From a virus: DNA of 43,445 bases. The notes beneath the pieces are model-generated. The model saw only the letters and a program-made list of their open reading frames with translations, ran no database searches and was not told where the DNA came from. The position numbers and the translations under genes are program-made. Location: the IMG/VR virus record IMGVR_UViG_3300033144_008466, positions 1 through 43,445 of that record; one strand, written 5' to 3'. Below, in pieces: positions 23,632 to 31,567 of the stretch. Positions within the stretch are counted from its first letter, which is position 1. The number at the start of each line of letters is the position of its first letter.

Positions 23632-24369
23632 ATGAAAAAGACTACTTCTATCAAAAAAACATTGGCCAAGGCAAGTAATAAAAAAGCAGTAAAAACTACT
23701 AACAAGAAAAGGAGTAAGAAAATGACAAGACCGGATTTTATGAAAAAGTTTGAAATGACACCAAATATGGTAATTGGCAATCGTGATGCGAAAATCTGGG
23801 TTCATGGAACAATCCAGGCAATTGAAGCCAAGTCGGCAGTAAAAGAAGTAAAGGCAGTCAAGGCAGTAAAGGAAGTAAAAGCTGTTCCTGAAAAAATCGT
23901 GAATGATAAAGTTCAGCCTGCTATTAAAGCTGTAGCTCCGGTTAAAGCTGTTAAAGCGGTTAAAGCTTCTCCAGCTGTTAAGGCAGTTTCTCAAAAATGG
24001 AAGGGTGTTGCAATTGGTAACACTAATAAGATTGTTAAGGAACTTATTGCCCGTTTGGGTGACCAAGGATTTTATCCTGAAGATGAAGGGAAACAGCATG
24101 GTATTGATGAGGTAAAGTTCTGCGCCGAGTATATTATGAAAGATGTTAAAGGCTTCAGAAAAGCTTTGAAGCTTTGTAAATCTGCTGGGAAGTATAACAA
24201 TCCAGGTCTGGAAATTCTGGCTGCCAAAGAAGCCAAAGAAAAAGAATCTGAGAAAAAAGCAGCAAAGGCCAAAAAAGAAGCAGAGAAGAAAAAGGAAGAA
24301 AAGAAAGAAGAAAAACCAGCCTCAAAGAAAGAAGGTGAAGAAGCTGGTTGGCCAACTCCTGGAAAATAA
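23632..24369 (+). CDS. Lys/Ala-rich basic protein with VKA repeats
   Basis: A 245-residue, very basic protein. Residues 1-30 are Lys-rich; 65-118 contain recurring (E/A)VKAVK units (AVKEVKAVKAVKEVKAV); 119-185 look like a small globular domain (VAIGNTNKIVKELIARLGDQ, FCAEYIMKDVKGFRKALKL); the end is a Lys/Glu helix finishing in GWPTPGK. The composition is like histone H1-type or DNA-binding linker proteins. It has its own promoter and is closed by a strong terminator, so it is expressed as a single-gene unit, probably highly. Confidence 0.7.
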   Translation: MKKTTSIKKTLAKASNKKAVKTTNKKRSKKMTRPDFMKKFEMTPNMVIGNRDAKIWVHGTIQAIEAKSAVKEVKAVKAVKEVKAVPEKIVNDKVQPAIKAVAPVKAVKAVKASPAVKAVSQKWKGVAIGNTNKIVKELIARLGDQGFYPEDEGKQHGIDEVKFCAEYIMKDVKGFRKALKLCKSAGKYNNPGLEILAAKEAKEKESEKKAAKAKKEAEKKKEEKKEEKPASKKEGEEAGWPTPGK

Positions 24370-24392
24370 TATTTAGTTCCAGCCTGGCTATT

Positions 24393-24431
24393 GGTCTGGG
24401 AGTAGTTGCCTCCCTTGCTCCCAGACCTTTT
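24393..24431 (+). terminator. Strong intrinsic terminator
   Basis: GGTCTGGGAG (24393-24402) and CTCCCAGACC (24418-24427) form a perfect 10-pair stem with a 15-base loop, followed by TTTT. It lies just after the Lys/Ala-rich protein gene. Confidence 0.85.
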
Positions 24432-24477
24432 ACAAACTTAAATATAATATTTAAAAGCACAACAGGTGAATAAAAAA

Positions 24478-25042
24478 TTGTTAACTCAAAAAAAGGCTTA
24501 AAGAAGTCCTTCATTATAATCCAAATACTGGTATTTTTATTTGGATTAAAGCCATTGCTAAAAAAATAAAAATTGGAAATATAGCTGGAACTTCTCAAGC
24601 TGGTTATACTATAATTACTATTAATAAAAAAGCATACAGAGCAAATAGACTTGCTTGGTTATATATAGAAGGCTATTGGCCAGAAAATGATATTGATCAT
24701 AAAGATAGGATAAAAAATAATAATAAATGGAAAAATCTAAGACATATATCAAGAAGTTGTAATATCAAAAATTCTAAAATTAGAAAAGATAATACTTCAG
24801 GAATAACAGGAGTTCATTTTTGTAATATTTTTAAAAAATGGAGAGCAAGGCTTGGCACTATTAGTCTTGGTTATTTTACAAATTTTGACGATGCAATAAA
24901 AGCAAGATGGAAAGCTGAAAAAGAAAATAATTGGTCAAATTGTAATAGCACAAGTACTGCTTATTTATATCTTAAAGAAAAGGAGCAGCAATGGAAGAAG
25001 AAAAAAAAGTTGAATCTTGGATTCAATGGAAAGGCAAATTGA
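24478..25042 (+). pseudogene. HNH homing endonuclease with AP2 domain, frameshifted at a poly-A run
   Basis: The main frame (from 24494) encodes LKEVLHYNPNTGIFIWIK, an HNH core with DIDHKDRIKNNNKWKNLRH, and an AP2 DNA-binding domain (NTSGITGVHFCNIFKKWRA, LGYFTNFDDAIKAR), ending SAY-like TAYLYLKEKEQQ. Its natural N-terminus (MLTQK) is encoded in another frame from TTG 24478. Joining needs 6 A's where 7 are present (24488-24494). No other start serves the main frame, because TAA precedes it. It is therefore a recent pseudogene, a sequencing error or a slippage-expressed gene. The end overlaps the next gene by about 50 bases. Confidence 0.82.
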
Positions 25043-25386
25043 CAGAAGCTAAAGAAAAAGAATTATTACTCAGAAAAGAAATTTGCGAGCACATTCTCGA
25101 AGGGAAAATCAAAGGAAGTAAAAAGGGCACCATAGGCAAATATATATTAATTGCTTCTGCAAAATTAAATGATAAACTTGATGCTGAACTTTTAGAATCT
25201 ATATGGAAAGAACTATCTGAAAAAGAAAAAGCTTGTATCAAATATAAGCCCAATCTTATAGCAGCAGAATATAAAAAAGTTACAGGGGCAGTAAAACTTC
25301 ACAGATGTATAGACTCAAAGCCTGGTATCCCAACATTAACTCTTAAATCAATATCAGTACTTGATAACACAAACCCTAAAATATGA
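24991..25386 (+). CDS. Phage protein of DUF7173-like type, function unknown
   Basis: The 131-residue protein starts at ATG 24991 after AAAGGAG. It has AKEKELLLRKEICEHILEGK, then a KGTIGKYILIASAKLNDKLD beta part, a KPNLIAAEYKKV helix and a C-terminal KPGIPTLTLKS. This layout matches small phage proteins that often precede Sak4/RecA-like recombinases. The biochemical role is not known. It forms an operon with the following ATPase. Confidence 0.6.
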   Translation: MEEEKKVESWIQWKGKLTEAKEKELLLRKEICEHILEGKIKGSKKGTIGKYILIASAKLNDKLDAELLESIWKELSEKEKACIKYKPNLIAAEYKKVTGAVKLHRCIDSKPGIPTLTLKSISVLDNTNPKI

Positions 25387-25398
25387 AAGGAGAAAATT

Positions 25399-26124
25399 AT
25401 GGCTATTAAATTAACAACAACAGCACAAAGTTCAGATTTTGTAAAATGTCTGGTCTATGGAAGAGCAGGGGTTGGTAAAACAGTTTTATCAGATACTGCT
25501 CCAAATCCGCTTATCATCTCAGCCGAACAGGGGCTGCTTAGTCTTAAAGATAAGAACATTCCAGTTATTATGATTGAGAATCATAATGACCTTGATGAAG
25601 CTTATGAATTTATTACTACCAATGAAAAGGCCAAAGGATTTGAAACAATCGTTTTAGACTCTATCAGCGATATTGCTGAAGCAGTACTTGCCTATTTTAA
25701 GAAAAATCCAGTTGATGGTAATACTCATCCTCAGGCTGCTTATGGTTCTATGGCTGATGTTCTAATGCCTCTTATTAAAAAGTTCAGAGACCTTCCAAAC
25801 CGGCATGTTTACTTCATTGCCAAATCCAAACGAGTGAAAGATGATTATACTGGCATTACTTCTTGGTTACCTTCTATGCCAGGCCAGCAGCTTGGGCCAG
25901 CCTTACCTTATCTTTTTGATTTTGTACTTCCTATGAGGATTGGGGTAACAGATAAAGACGTGGAATATAGATACCTTCAAACTAAAGCAGATATTCAATG
26001 GGAAGCTAAAGACCGGTCAGGCAAATTAAATACTATTGAAGAGCCAAATCTGTCAAAGCTTTTTAACAAAGCCCTTGGAAAGAAAACAGGAATCAAAAAA
26101 AATCAGAAAAACAGCAGAAGCTAA
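25399..26124 (+). CDS. Sak4-like RecA-fold ATPase (AAA_24)
   Basis: The 241-residue protein has Walker A GRAGVGKT (21-28), LIISAEQGLLSL, FETIVLDSISDI (Walker B) and HVYFIAKSKRV. This is the AAA_24/Sak4 single-strand annealing or recombinase-type ATPase, usually encoded next to an SSB as here. The frame ends with KNQKNSRS after an 8-A run (26095-26102). In the +1 frame the coding continues to TGA 26197 with RKTAEAKMEPPQTNIEGGFN and an acidic end, a more natural C-terminus (see findings). Confidence 0.83.
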   Translation: MAIKLTTTAQSSDFVKCLVYGRAGVGKTVLSDTAPNPLIISAEQGLLSLKDKNIPVIMIENHNDLDEAYEFITTNEKAKGFETIVLDSISDIAEAVLAYFKKNPVDGNTHPQAAYGSMADVLMPLIKKFRDLPNRHVYFIAKSKRVKDDYTGITSWLPSMPGQQLGPALPYLFDFVLPMRIGVTDKDVEYRYLQTKADIQWEAKDRSGKLNTIEEPNLSKLFNKALGKKTGIKKNQKNSRS

Positions 26125-26267
26125 AATGGAACCACCTCAAACAAATATTGAAGGTGGATTTAATTCAGATGAAGAAGCTGAAAAAGGAGGTGATTGATAT
26201 AATATTTTGTTTTGATGGAATGAATGAATTAACTTTTGATTCATTACTAACATAAAGGAAAAGTAAA

Positions 26268-26426
26268 ATGGCAAACAAAATGAGAAATGAAACACATGCT
26301 AAATTTAATAAATTTTTTCTTTCAGCTTGCAAACGTATGGGAGTCAAACCAACAACCAGGCAAGCATCAAAATTTAGAAGAAAAACCGGAATAGTTTATA
26401 AAACAGTAATACTTAATAAAAAATAA
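26268..26426 (+). CDS. Small basic protein, function unknown
   Basis: A 52-residue ORF (ANKMRNETHAKFNKFFLSAC, then KPTTRQASKFRRKTG) with AAAGGAAAAG upstream. It is strongly basic with one Cys, and lies between the Sak4-like ATPase and the SSB. It could be a DNA-binding accessory protein; no family recognised. Confidence 0.6.
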   Translation: MANKMRNETHAKFNKFFLSACKRMGVKPTTRQASKFRRKTGIVYKTVILNKK

Positions 26427-26450
26427 TTTTTAACAAAAAGGAGTAGTAAA

Positions 26451-26942
26451 ATGGCAGAACTTGGAGCAGCATTTGATAGTGGAAAACACGAAGACATGAA
26501 TACTGGTTTTGACCCTATGCCAGCTGGAGAATATATGGCTCAGGTAATAGAATCAGATGTGCTTACTACAGCAAAGAAAAATGGGAAGTACATCAAGCTC
26601 AAATTCAAAATACTTCAGGGTGAATTTAAAGGGCGATTTATTTGGACAAATTTGAATATTGTTAATCCAAATCCTATCGCTGTAGAGATTGCCCAGAAAG
26701 AATTGGCAACCCTTTGCCGAGCTTGTGGGAAAGCAGTAATTCAAGACACCCAGGAGCTTCATGGCATTCCTATTAAGATGAAGATAAAAATCAAACCTGC
26801 CAAAGATGATTATCCAGCTGGTAATGAACCAATTGGTTATAAGCCTGCTACTGTAGGAGCTCAGGCTCAAGACCCATCTCAACTGGAAGGTTCAGAAAGT
26901 ACTTCTCCACCTATTGAAGATGGAGATGTGCCTTGGGAATAA
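26451..26942 (+). CDS. ssb: DUF669 single-stranded DNA-binding protein
   Basis: The 163-residue product matches DUF669: PMPAGEYMAQVIESDVLTTA, NGKYIKLKFKILQGEFKGRF, then LGTLCRA-like ATLCRACGK and GIPIKMKIKIKP. It ends with an acidic tail DGDVPWE, the expected protein-interaction tip of SSB-like proteins. Adjacency to the Sak4-like ATPase and PD-(D/E)XK nuclease indicates one replication-recombination module. Confidence 0.85.
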   Translation: MAELGAAFDSGKHEDMNTGFDPMPAGEYMAQVIESDVLTTAKKNGKYIKLKFKILQGEFKGRFIWTNLNIVNPNPIAVEIAQKELATLCRACGKAVIQDTQELHGIPIKMKIKIKPAKDDYPAGNEPIGYKPATVGAQAQDPSQLEGSESTSPPIEDGDVPWE

Positions 26943-26956
26943 TCTGATTTATTTTG

Positions 26957-26976
26957 GGGCAGCTAAGCCTGCCCCG
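26957..26976 (+). other. Intercistronic hairpin GGGGCAG/CTGCCCC
   Basis: A perfect 7-pair GC-rich stem with a 6-base loop, standing out in AT-rich DNA, lies directly before the AAGGAG site of the next gene. It lacks a following T run, so it may stabilise or process the ssb mRNA and not end transcription. Confidence 0.55.
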
Positions 26977-26987
26977 AAGGAGTAAAA

Positions 26988-27194
26988 ATGAAAACTAAAA
27001 TAGAACAAAAAATAATGAAATGTAAGAAGTGTAAAAAGAAAACTATTCATATCAGAAATATTAAAGCCTGGACAATTGGTAGGTTTTTATTTACTACTAA
27101 TATGATTGTAATAACTCTTGGTCTTTATATCTTTGTTTTATTATTCAGTAGTAAAGAAAAATGGCTTTGTGAAAAATGCCTGGAGGCAAAATGA
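26988..27194 (+). CDS. Zinc-ribbon membrane protein, function unknown
   Basis: A 68-residue protein with CKKCKKK near the N-terminus, a hydrophobic segment (TTNMIVITLGLYIFVLLF) and a C-terminal CEKCLEAK. The two CxxC knuckles flank the membrane segment, so both ends may meet on the same side. It overlaps the next gene by an ATGA. No family is recognised. Confidence 0.6.
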   Translation: MKTKIEQKIMKCKKCKKKTIHIRNIKAWTIGRFLFTTNMIVITLGLYIFVLLFSSKEKWLCEKCLEAK

Positions 27195-27409
27195 AATCTT
27201 TGATTATAAGATTAATATTATTGGTTGTCTGTAGCATTATTATTGGCTATTTTTTAAGCAAATTGGTTGGTTCCATACCAGTAGTATATTGGTCAACTTC
27301 AAAAAATGAATGTATTAAAATTTTAGTATTTGATGCTAATAAAAAAGAATGGATTGAAAAAGACTGTAATAATATACCTAAAAGATATGAAAGGATATGG
27401 GTTGAATAG
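27191..27409 (+). CDS. Small membrane-anchored protein
   Basis: The 72-residue protein starts at ATG 27191 with GGAGG 5 bases upstream. The first 25 residues (IIRLILLVVCSIIIGYFLSK) are a membrane anchor or signal, followed by a polar domain with two Cys (KNECIK, KDCNN). It could be exported to the periplasm. It may act with the preceding zinc-ribbon membrane protein, with which it overlaps. Confidence 0.6.
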   Translation: MKSLIIRLILLVVCSIIIGYFLSKLVGSIPVVYWSTSKNECIKILVFDANKKEWIEKDCNNIPKRYERIWVE

Positions 27410-28228
27410 ATGGCAAAACTACCAGTTGATACAAGAACAAAAACTGAACAAGCTATTGAAGATGGATTAATAAAACAAGACCTGCGACCATACTTAGGTA
27501 TAAGCGGGATTGGAGCAAAATGTGCCAGAGCTTTATGGTATGGATTCAGACTTTGTTCTCAATCAGCAATTACTCCAAGAGTAAATAGACTTTTTCAAAG
27601 AGGGCATAAAGAAGAAGCTATCATTCAAACAGACTTGAGAAAAATTGGAATATGGCACCATGATGATCAAAAAGAAGTACTTGCTGGGAATGGCCATATA
27701 AAAGGTCACATTGATGATCTTTTAGATTATATCCCAGATGCTCCTAAAACTACTCACCTTGGAGAATATAAAACTCACAATGATAAAAGCTTCAAAGATT
27801 TAAAAAATAAAGGAGTAAAGCTTTCAAAGCCTGTTCATTATGCTCAAATGATTTGTTATATGAAATTATTAAAACTTAAAAGAGGACTATACATAGCAGT
27901 AAATAAAAATGATGATACTCGATATTATGAAAGAATTTCAGCAGATGATGAAAAAGCTGAAGAGCTTATTCAAAGAGGCATTGATATTATTTCTACAGAA
28001 GTGCCACCAGAAAGAATTGGCAACAGCACTTGGTTTGAATGCAAATGGTGTGGGCATTATGAAATCTGTCATTTTGGAGAATTGCCTTTGAAAAACTGTC
28101 GAACTTGTGAATTTGGTGATATCCATGATGAAGGAAAATGGAAGTGTTCTGGTTATAAAATTGAACTTTCTTTTCGACAACAATTACTTGGGTGTAGTAA
28201 ACATAGATATATGAAAGGATTAAAATAA
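27410..28228 (+). CDS. PD-(D/E)XK exonuclease, Cas4-like, with Cys cluster
   Basis: The 272-residue protein shows GIGAKCARALWYGFRLC, VNRLFQRGHKEEAII, GHIKGHIDDLL (catalytic Asp), LGEYKTHND (ExK) and HYAQMICYMKLL (QxxxY), the RecB/Cas4-type nuclease set. The C-terminal region has FECKWCGHYEICHF and LKNCRTCEFG, enough Cys for an iron-sulphur cluster or zinc. It likely resects DNA for the Sak4/SSB module. The stop overlaps the methyltransferase ATG. Confidence 0.8.
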   Translation: MAKLPVDTRTKTEQAIEDGLIKQDLRPYLGISGIGAKCARALWYGFRLCSQSAITPRVNRLFQRGHKEEAIIQTDLRKIGIWHHDDQKEVLAGNGHIKGHIDDLLDYIPDAPKTTHLGEYKTHNDKSFKDLKNKGVKLSKPVHYAQMICYMKLLKLKRGLYIAVNKNDDTRYYERISADDEKAEELIQRGIDIISTEVPPERIGNSTWFECKWCGHYEICHFGELPLKNCRTCEFGDIHDEGKWKCSGYKIELSFRQQLLGCSKHRYMKGLK

Positions 28229-29010
28229 TGAAAATAAATCTTGATAAATATTATACTGATACAAAATTAGCAAAACATTGTATTCTTACTACTTTTAAAA
28301 AAATAAAAAATATAACAGAAATAATTGAACCAAGTGCTGGGAATGGATCATTTAGTTTACAAATAAAGAATTGTATTGCTTATGATATAGAACCAGACCA
28401 CAGCAGTATTATAAAACAAGATTTTTTAATTTTAAATTTGCCATATAAAAAAGGCAGATTATTTATTGGAAATCCACCATTTGGGACAAGAAATATATTA
28501 AGTGTAAAGTTTTATAAATGTGCCATTACAATGGGAGATTTTATTGCATTCATTTTACCTGCAAGTCAATTCAATAATTCCCAACAAATGTATGATTTTA
28601 ATTTGATTCATAGTGAAATGCTTCCATTAATTGAATACAGCAATAGAAAATTACTTTGTTGTTTTAATATATACAGAAGGCCAATTACAGGAATAAATAA
28701 AAAACCAATAAATTATACTTTATTTGATGTAACAGTTTTAGAGTGGCGCAGAAATGGTGGCTATTCTATACCAGAATTTTTTGATTATGGTATTTGTTCT
28801 TGGGGGGATGTTGGTAAAAGAATAGAAATACAAGGAAAATATGCACAAGAACATTATATTATAATTAATAATGATAAATATAGAAAAAAAATTATTAAAG
28901 TGATGAAAGAAACAGATTGGAAAAATTTATATCCTTGTATCAGCACCCCAAAAATACAGACTTGGAAAATATATAAATATTTAAAAGAACAAATTCCAGG
29001 ATTAAAATAA
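28228..29010 (+). CDS. DNA adenine N6-methyltransferase-like protein
   Basis: This 260-residue protein has the SAM-binding motif IEPSAGNGSFS (34-43) and the catalytic GNPPFGT (81-87), the NPPF form of amino-methyltransferases. No target-recognition domain is obvious beyond the ~100-residue C-terminal part. It may protect phage DNA from restriction or mark it. It sits between nuclease and helicase genes with 1-base overlaps or direct contact. Confidence 0.8.
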   Translation: MKINLDKYYTDTKLAKHCILTTFKKIKNITEIIEPSAGNGSFSLQIKNCIAYDIEPDHSSIIKQDFLILNLPYKKGRLFIGNPPFGTRNILSVKFYKCAITMGDFIAFILPASQFNNSQQMYDFNLIHSEMLPLIEYSNRKLLCCFNIYRRPITGINKKPINYTLFDVTVLEWRRNGGYSIPEFFDYGICSWGDVGKRIEIQGKYAQEHYIIINNDKYRKKIIKVMKETDWKNLYPCISTPKIQTWKIYKYLKEQIPGLK

Positions 29011-30549
29011 ATGATCACCCCAAGAAAATATCAAACTGAGGCAATTAATGCTATTTTCAATTACTTCTATTCAGGAAAAAGAAGCAATCCGCTTGTGGTT
29101 GCTCCTACAGGTAGTGGGAAATCAATTATGATTTCTTTGCTATGTGATACTGTCTTTAAGAAGTGGCCTGGTCAAAAAATCCTTATTATAAGCCATGTAA
29201 AAGAGATACTAAGGCAAAACCTCAGGGTCATTAAAGAGCACATGGATAACAAAGCAATAGGGCTGTATAGTGCTGGGTTAAAGAGCAAGACCTTAAAGGA
29301 TATTACCATAGCAGGCATCCAATCTATATATAATAAGCCAGAGTTATTTGATCAATTTGATATAATAATAGTTGATGAAGCTCATACAATTCCTCATACC
29401 AGGAATGGTAGATATCATAAATTTTTTTCTCAGATTAAAAAACCAGTAATTGGATTTACAGCAACTCCATTTCGTTTGGGAACAGGCTATCTTCATATTG
29501 GTGCTGGAGCTTTTTTTGATGATATTGTTTATACTATACCGATAAAAAAGCTACAAGATGAAGGCTATCTCTGCAAGCTAACTGCTAAAGGAACAAAGAA
29601 AAGACTTGATGCTACCAAAATTAGAAAACAAGCTGGAGATTATATCCTTAGTGAATTATCATTAGCTTTTGATAGAGAAAGAATCACCAGAGATATAATC
29701 TCAGAACTTTTATCATATAAAGATTTAAGAAAAAAATGGTTGGTATTTGCTATTGATATAAATCATGCTGAAAATATTACTTTTGAATTAAAAATGGCTG
29801 GAATAAAAGTAGCCTGTGTTCATTCAAGAATGGAAGGGAATAGAGATAAAATAATTCAAGATTTTAAAGATGGAGTCTATCAAGCCTTGGTATCTGTAGC
29901 TGTTTTAACTACTGGATTTGATGCTCCTGATGTTGACCTTATTGTTTTAATAAGACCTACTGCAAGTCCAGTACTTCATGTTCAGATTATTGGCAGGGGT
30001 TTAAGACCATATCCTGGAAAAGATGATTGTTTAATATTAGATTTTGCTGGGAACTTAATAAGGAATGGCCCAATTGATGCTCCGGTTATAAAATTAAAAG
30101 GCAAAGGTGGTGGAGAAGCAGTCATGAAAGAGTGTGATCATTGTTATGAAATAGTTCATGCTGCTGTTAGAATTTGTCCCTGTTGTAAAAAGCCTTTTAA
30201 ATTTAGACACAAATTAACTATGCATTCAGCAAATAAAGAAGTACTTTCAATTGAAGACTGGCACCCTGTAACTGAAGTAAAGTATTTCAACTATACAGGC
30301 TCCAGAAAAATCCCTATGCTAAAAGTGTCATACTTCTGTGGCCTGAGAAGGTTTAATGAATATGTATGCTTAGAACATAGTGGATATGCGCGCCATAAAG
30401 CTCATCATTGGTGGAAAAGAAGAAGTCCAGAGCACCCACCAGAAACAGCCCAACAAGCATTAGAACTTTCAGACAGCTTAAATACTCCAATAAAAATATT
30501 AGTTAATGAAGGTGGAAAATTTCCATCTATTAAAAAACAGGAGTTTTAA
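29011..30549 (+). CDS. SF2 DNA helicase (RadD/DEAH-type) with zinc finger
   Basis: The 512-residue protein has the Walker A APTGSGKS (31-38), DEAH (122-125), GFTATPFR, and QIIGRGLRPYPGKDD motifs. After the helicase core comes CDHCYEIVHAAVRICPCCKK, a four-Cys zinc finger, and a C-terminal domain rich in His/Trp. RadD-like helicases act in branch migration and DNA repair. It fits the replication-recombination role of the arm. Confidence 0.85.
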   Translation: MITPRKYQTEAINAIFNYFYSGKRSNPLVVAPTGSGKSIMISLLCDTVFKKWPGQKILIISHVKEILRQNLRVIKEHMDNKAIGLYSAGLKSKTLKDITIAGIQSIYNKPELFDQFDIIIVDEAHTIPHTRNGRYHKFFSQIKKPVIGFTATPFRLGTGYLHIGAGAFFDDIVYTIPIKKLQDEGYLCKLTAKGTKKRLDATKIRKQAGDYILSELSLAFDRERITRDIISELLSYKDLRKKWLVFAIDINHAENITFELKMAGIKVACVHSRMEGNRDKIIQDFKDGVYQALVSVAVLTTGFDAPDVDLIVLIRPTASPVLHVQIIGRGLRPYPGKDDCLILDFAGNLIRNGPIDAPVIKLKGKGGGEAVMKECDHCYEIVHAAVRICPCCKKPFKFRHKLTMHSANKEVLSIEDWHPVTEVKYFNYTGSRKIPMLKVSYFCGLRRFNEYVCLEHSGYARHKAHHWWKRRSPEHPPETAQQALELSDSLNTPIKILVNEGGKFPSIKKQEF

Positions 30550-30550
30550 A

Positions 30551-31567
30551 ATGAAAAAATATAATTCTGCATCAAATAGTTTAAGACCAGGACAATTGAA
30601 TAGATTAGTAGCAAAAATAAAAGATAAGGGACACATTAAAAAAGGAGAAAAAAATAAAATGATTATTGTGGGTGCAGGAATGTCAGGTTTATTAGCTGGA
30701 GCTTTAAATCCAGGCTCAATTATTTATGAAGCTGGAGAAAATAAAGAATCAGACCATCAAGCATTATTTAGATGTAGAAAGCCAGATATTGGAAAAATGC
30801 TTGGTATCCCTTTTAAAGAAATATTAGTTCATAAAGCTATTTGGTTGGATGGAAAAGAAGTAAATTCATCTCCCAGAATAACTCATATGTATTCAAAAAA
30901 GGCTACAGGGATAATATCAGCCAGAAGTATATTCAATATTTCTTCAGCAGTAAGATATATTCCACCCAAGGATTTTATTTATCAGCTAAAGAAAAGATGT
31001 AATATTAAATACAATAATCCTTTTAATATTTCAGATTTTGAAATTATTAATTTTAATGAGCCAATCATATCAACTATCCCTATTTTTAAAATGGCTGCTA
31101 TGCTTGGAGTAAAAATTGATAGCATCTGTCATTGTAATCCCATATATGTTAATCGAATTTTTATTCCAAAATGTAATTCTTATTGTACAGTCTATTATCC
31201 AGACCCAAAATTTTCAGCATACCGAGCCAGCATTACAGGGGACACTCTTATAATAGAAGGAACAAAAAAATTATGCTATAAAGATTTAACTGAAATTTAT
31301 ACTTCTTTAGGTATAAAATTTTATGATGATCCAACTCAATATAAAAATCATAAACAAAAATTCGGTAAAATTATTCCAATTGATAATAAAATACGACAAA
31401 ATATTATTACTGATTTGACTTTAAAATATGGCATATATTCTTTAGGTCGTTTTGCTACCTGGCGCCCTAAAATACTTTTGGATGATATACTTGAAGACAT
31501 TTTTGTAATTAGAAGGCTAATAGAAGAAGGCCATTATGGAAGTATTAAACATAGACAGGAGGCATGA
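30551..31567 (+). CDS. FAD/NAD(P)-binding oxidoreductase-like protein
   Basis: The 338-residue frame carries a Rossmann dinucleotide motif IIVGAGMSGLLAGAL followed by IIYEAG, as in FAD-dependent amine oxidase/mutase-like enzymes. The sequence RCRKPDIGKMLG and the C-terminal GIYSLGRFATWRPKILLDDI, with the FAD-closing GRFATW segment, fit UDP-galactopyranose mutase-like flavoproteins. Two starts have good ribosome sites: ATG 30551 (AGGAG) and ATG 30659 (AAAGGAG), the latter right at the Rossmann fold. Substrate unknown. It leads the nucleotide-chemistry cluster. Confidence 0.72.
   Translation: MKKYNSASNSLRPGQLNRLVAKIKDKGHIKKGEKNKMIIVGAGMSGLLAGALNPGSIIYEAGENKESDHQALFRCRKPDIGKMLGIPFKEILVHKAIWLDGKEVNSSPRITHMYSKKATGIISARSIFNISSAVRYIPPKDFIYQLKKRCNIKYNNPFNISDFEIINFNEPIISTIPIFKMAAMLGVKIDSICHCNPIYVNRIFIPKCNSYCTVYYPDPKFSAYRASITGDTLIIEGTKKLCYKDLTEIYTSLGIKFYDDPTQYKNHKQKFGKIIPIDNKIRQNIITDLTLKYGIYSLGRFATWRPKILLDDILEDIFVIRRLIEEGHYGSIKHRQEA

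Noticed and set aside
23599-24099. Minus-strand 166-aa open frame rich in Phe/Ser/Cys
   Set aside because: It is antisense to the Lys/Ala-rich gene, which has a promoter, ribosome site and terminator. The shadow has none.
26198-26267. Separate gene or promoter between the Sak4-like gene and the 52-aa ORF
   Set aside because: A TATAAT is present at about 26198 but no -35 lies at a fitting distance, and no open frame with a start fits in the gap.
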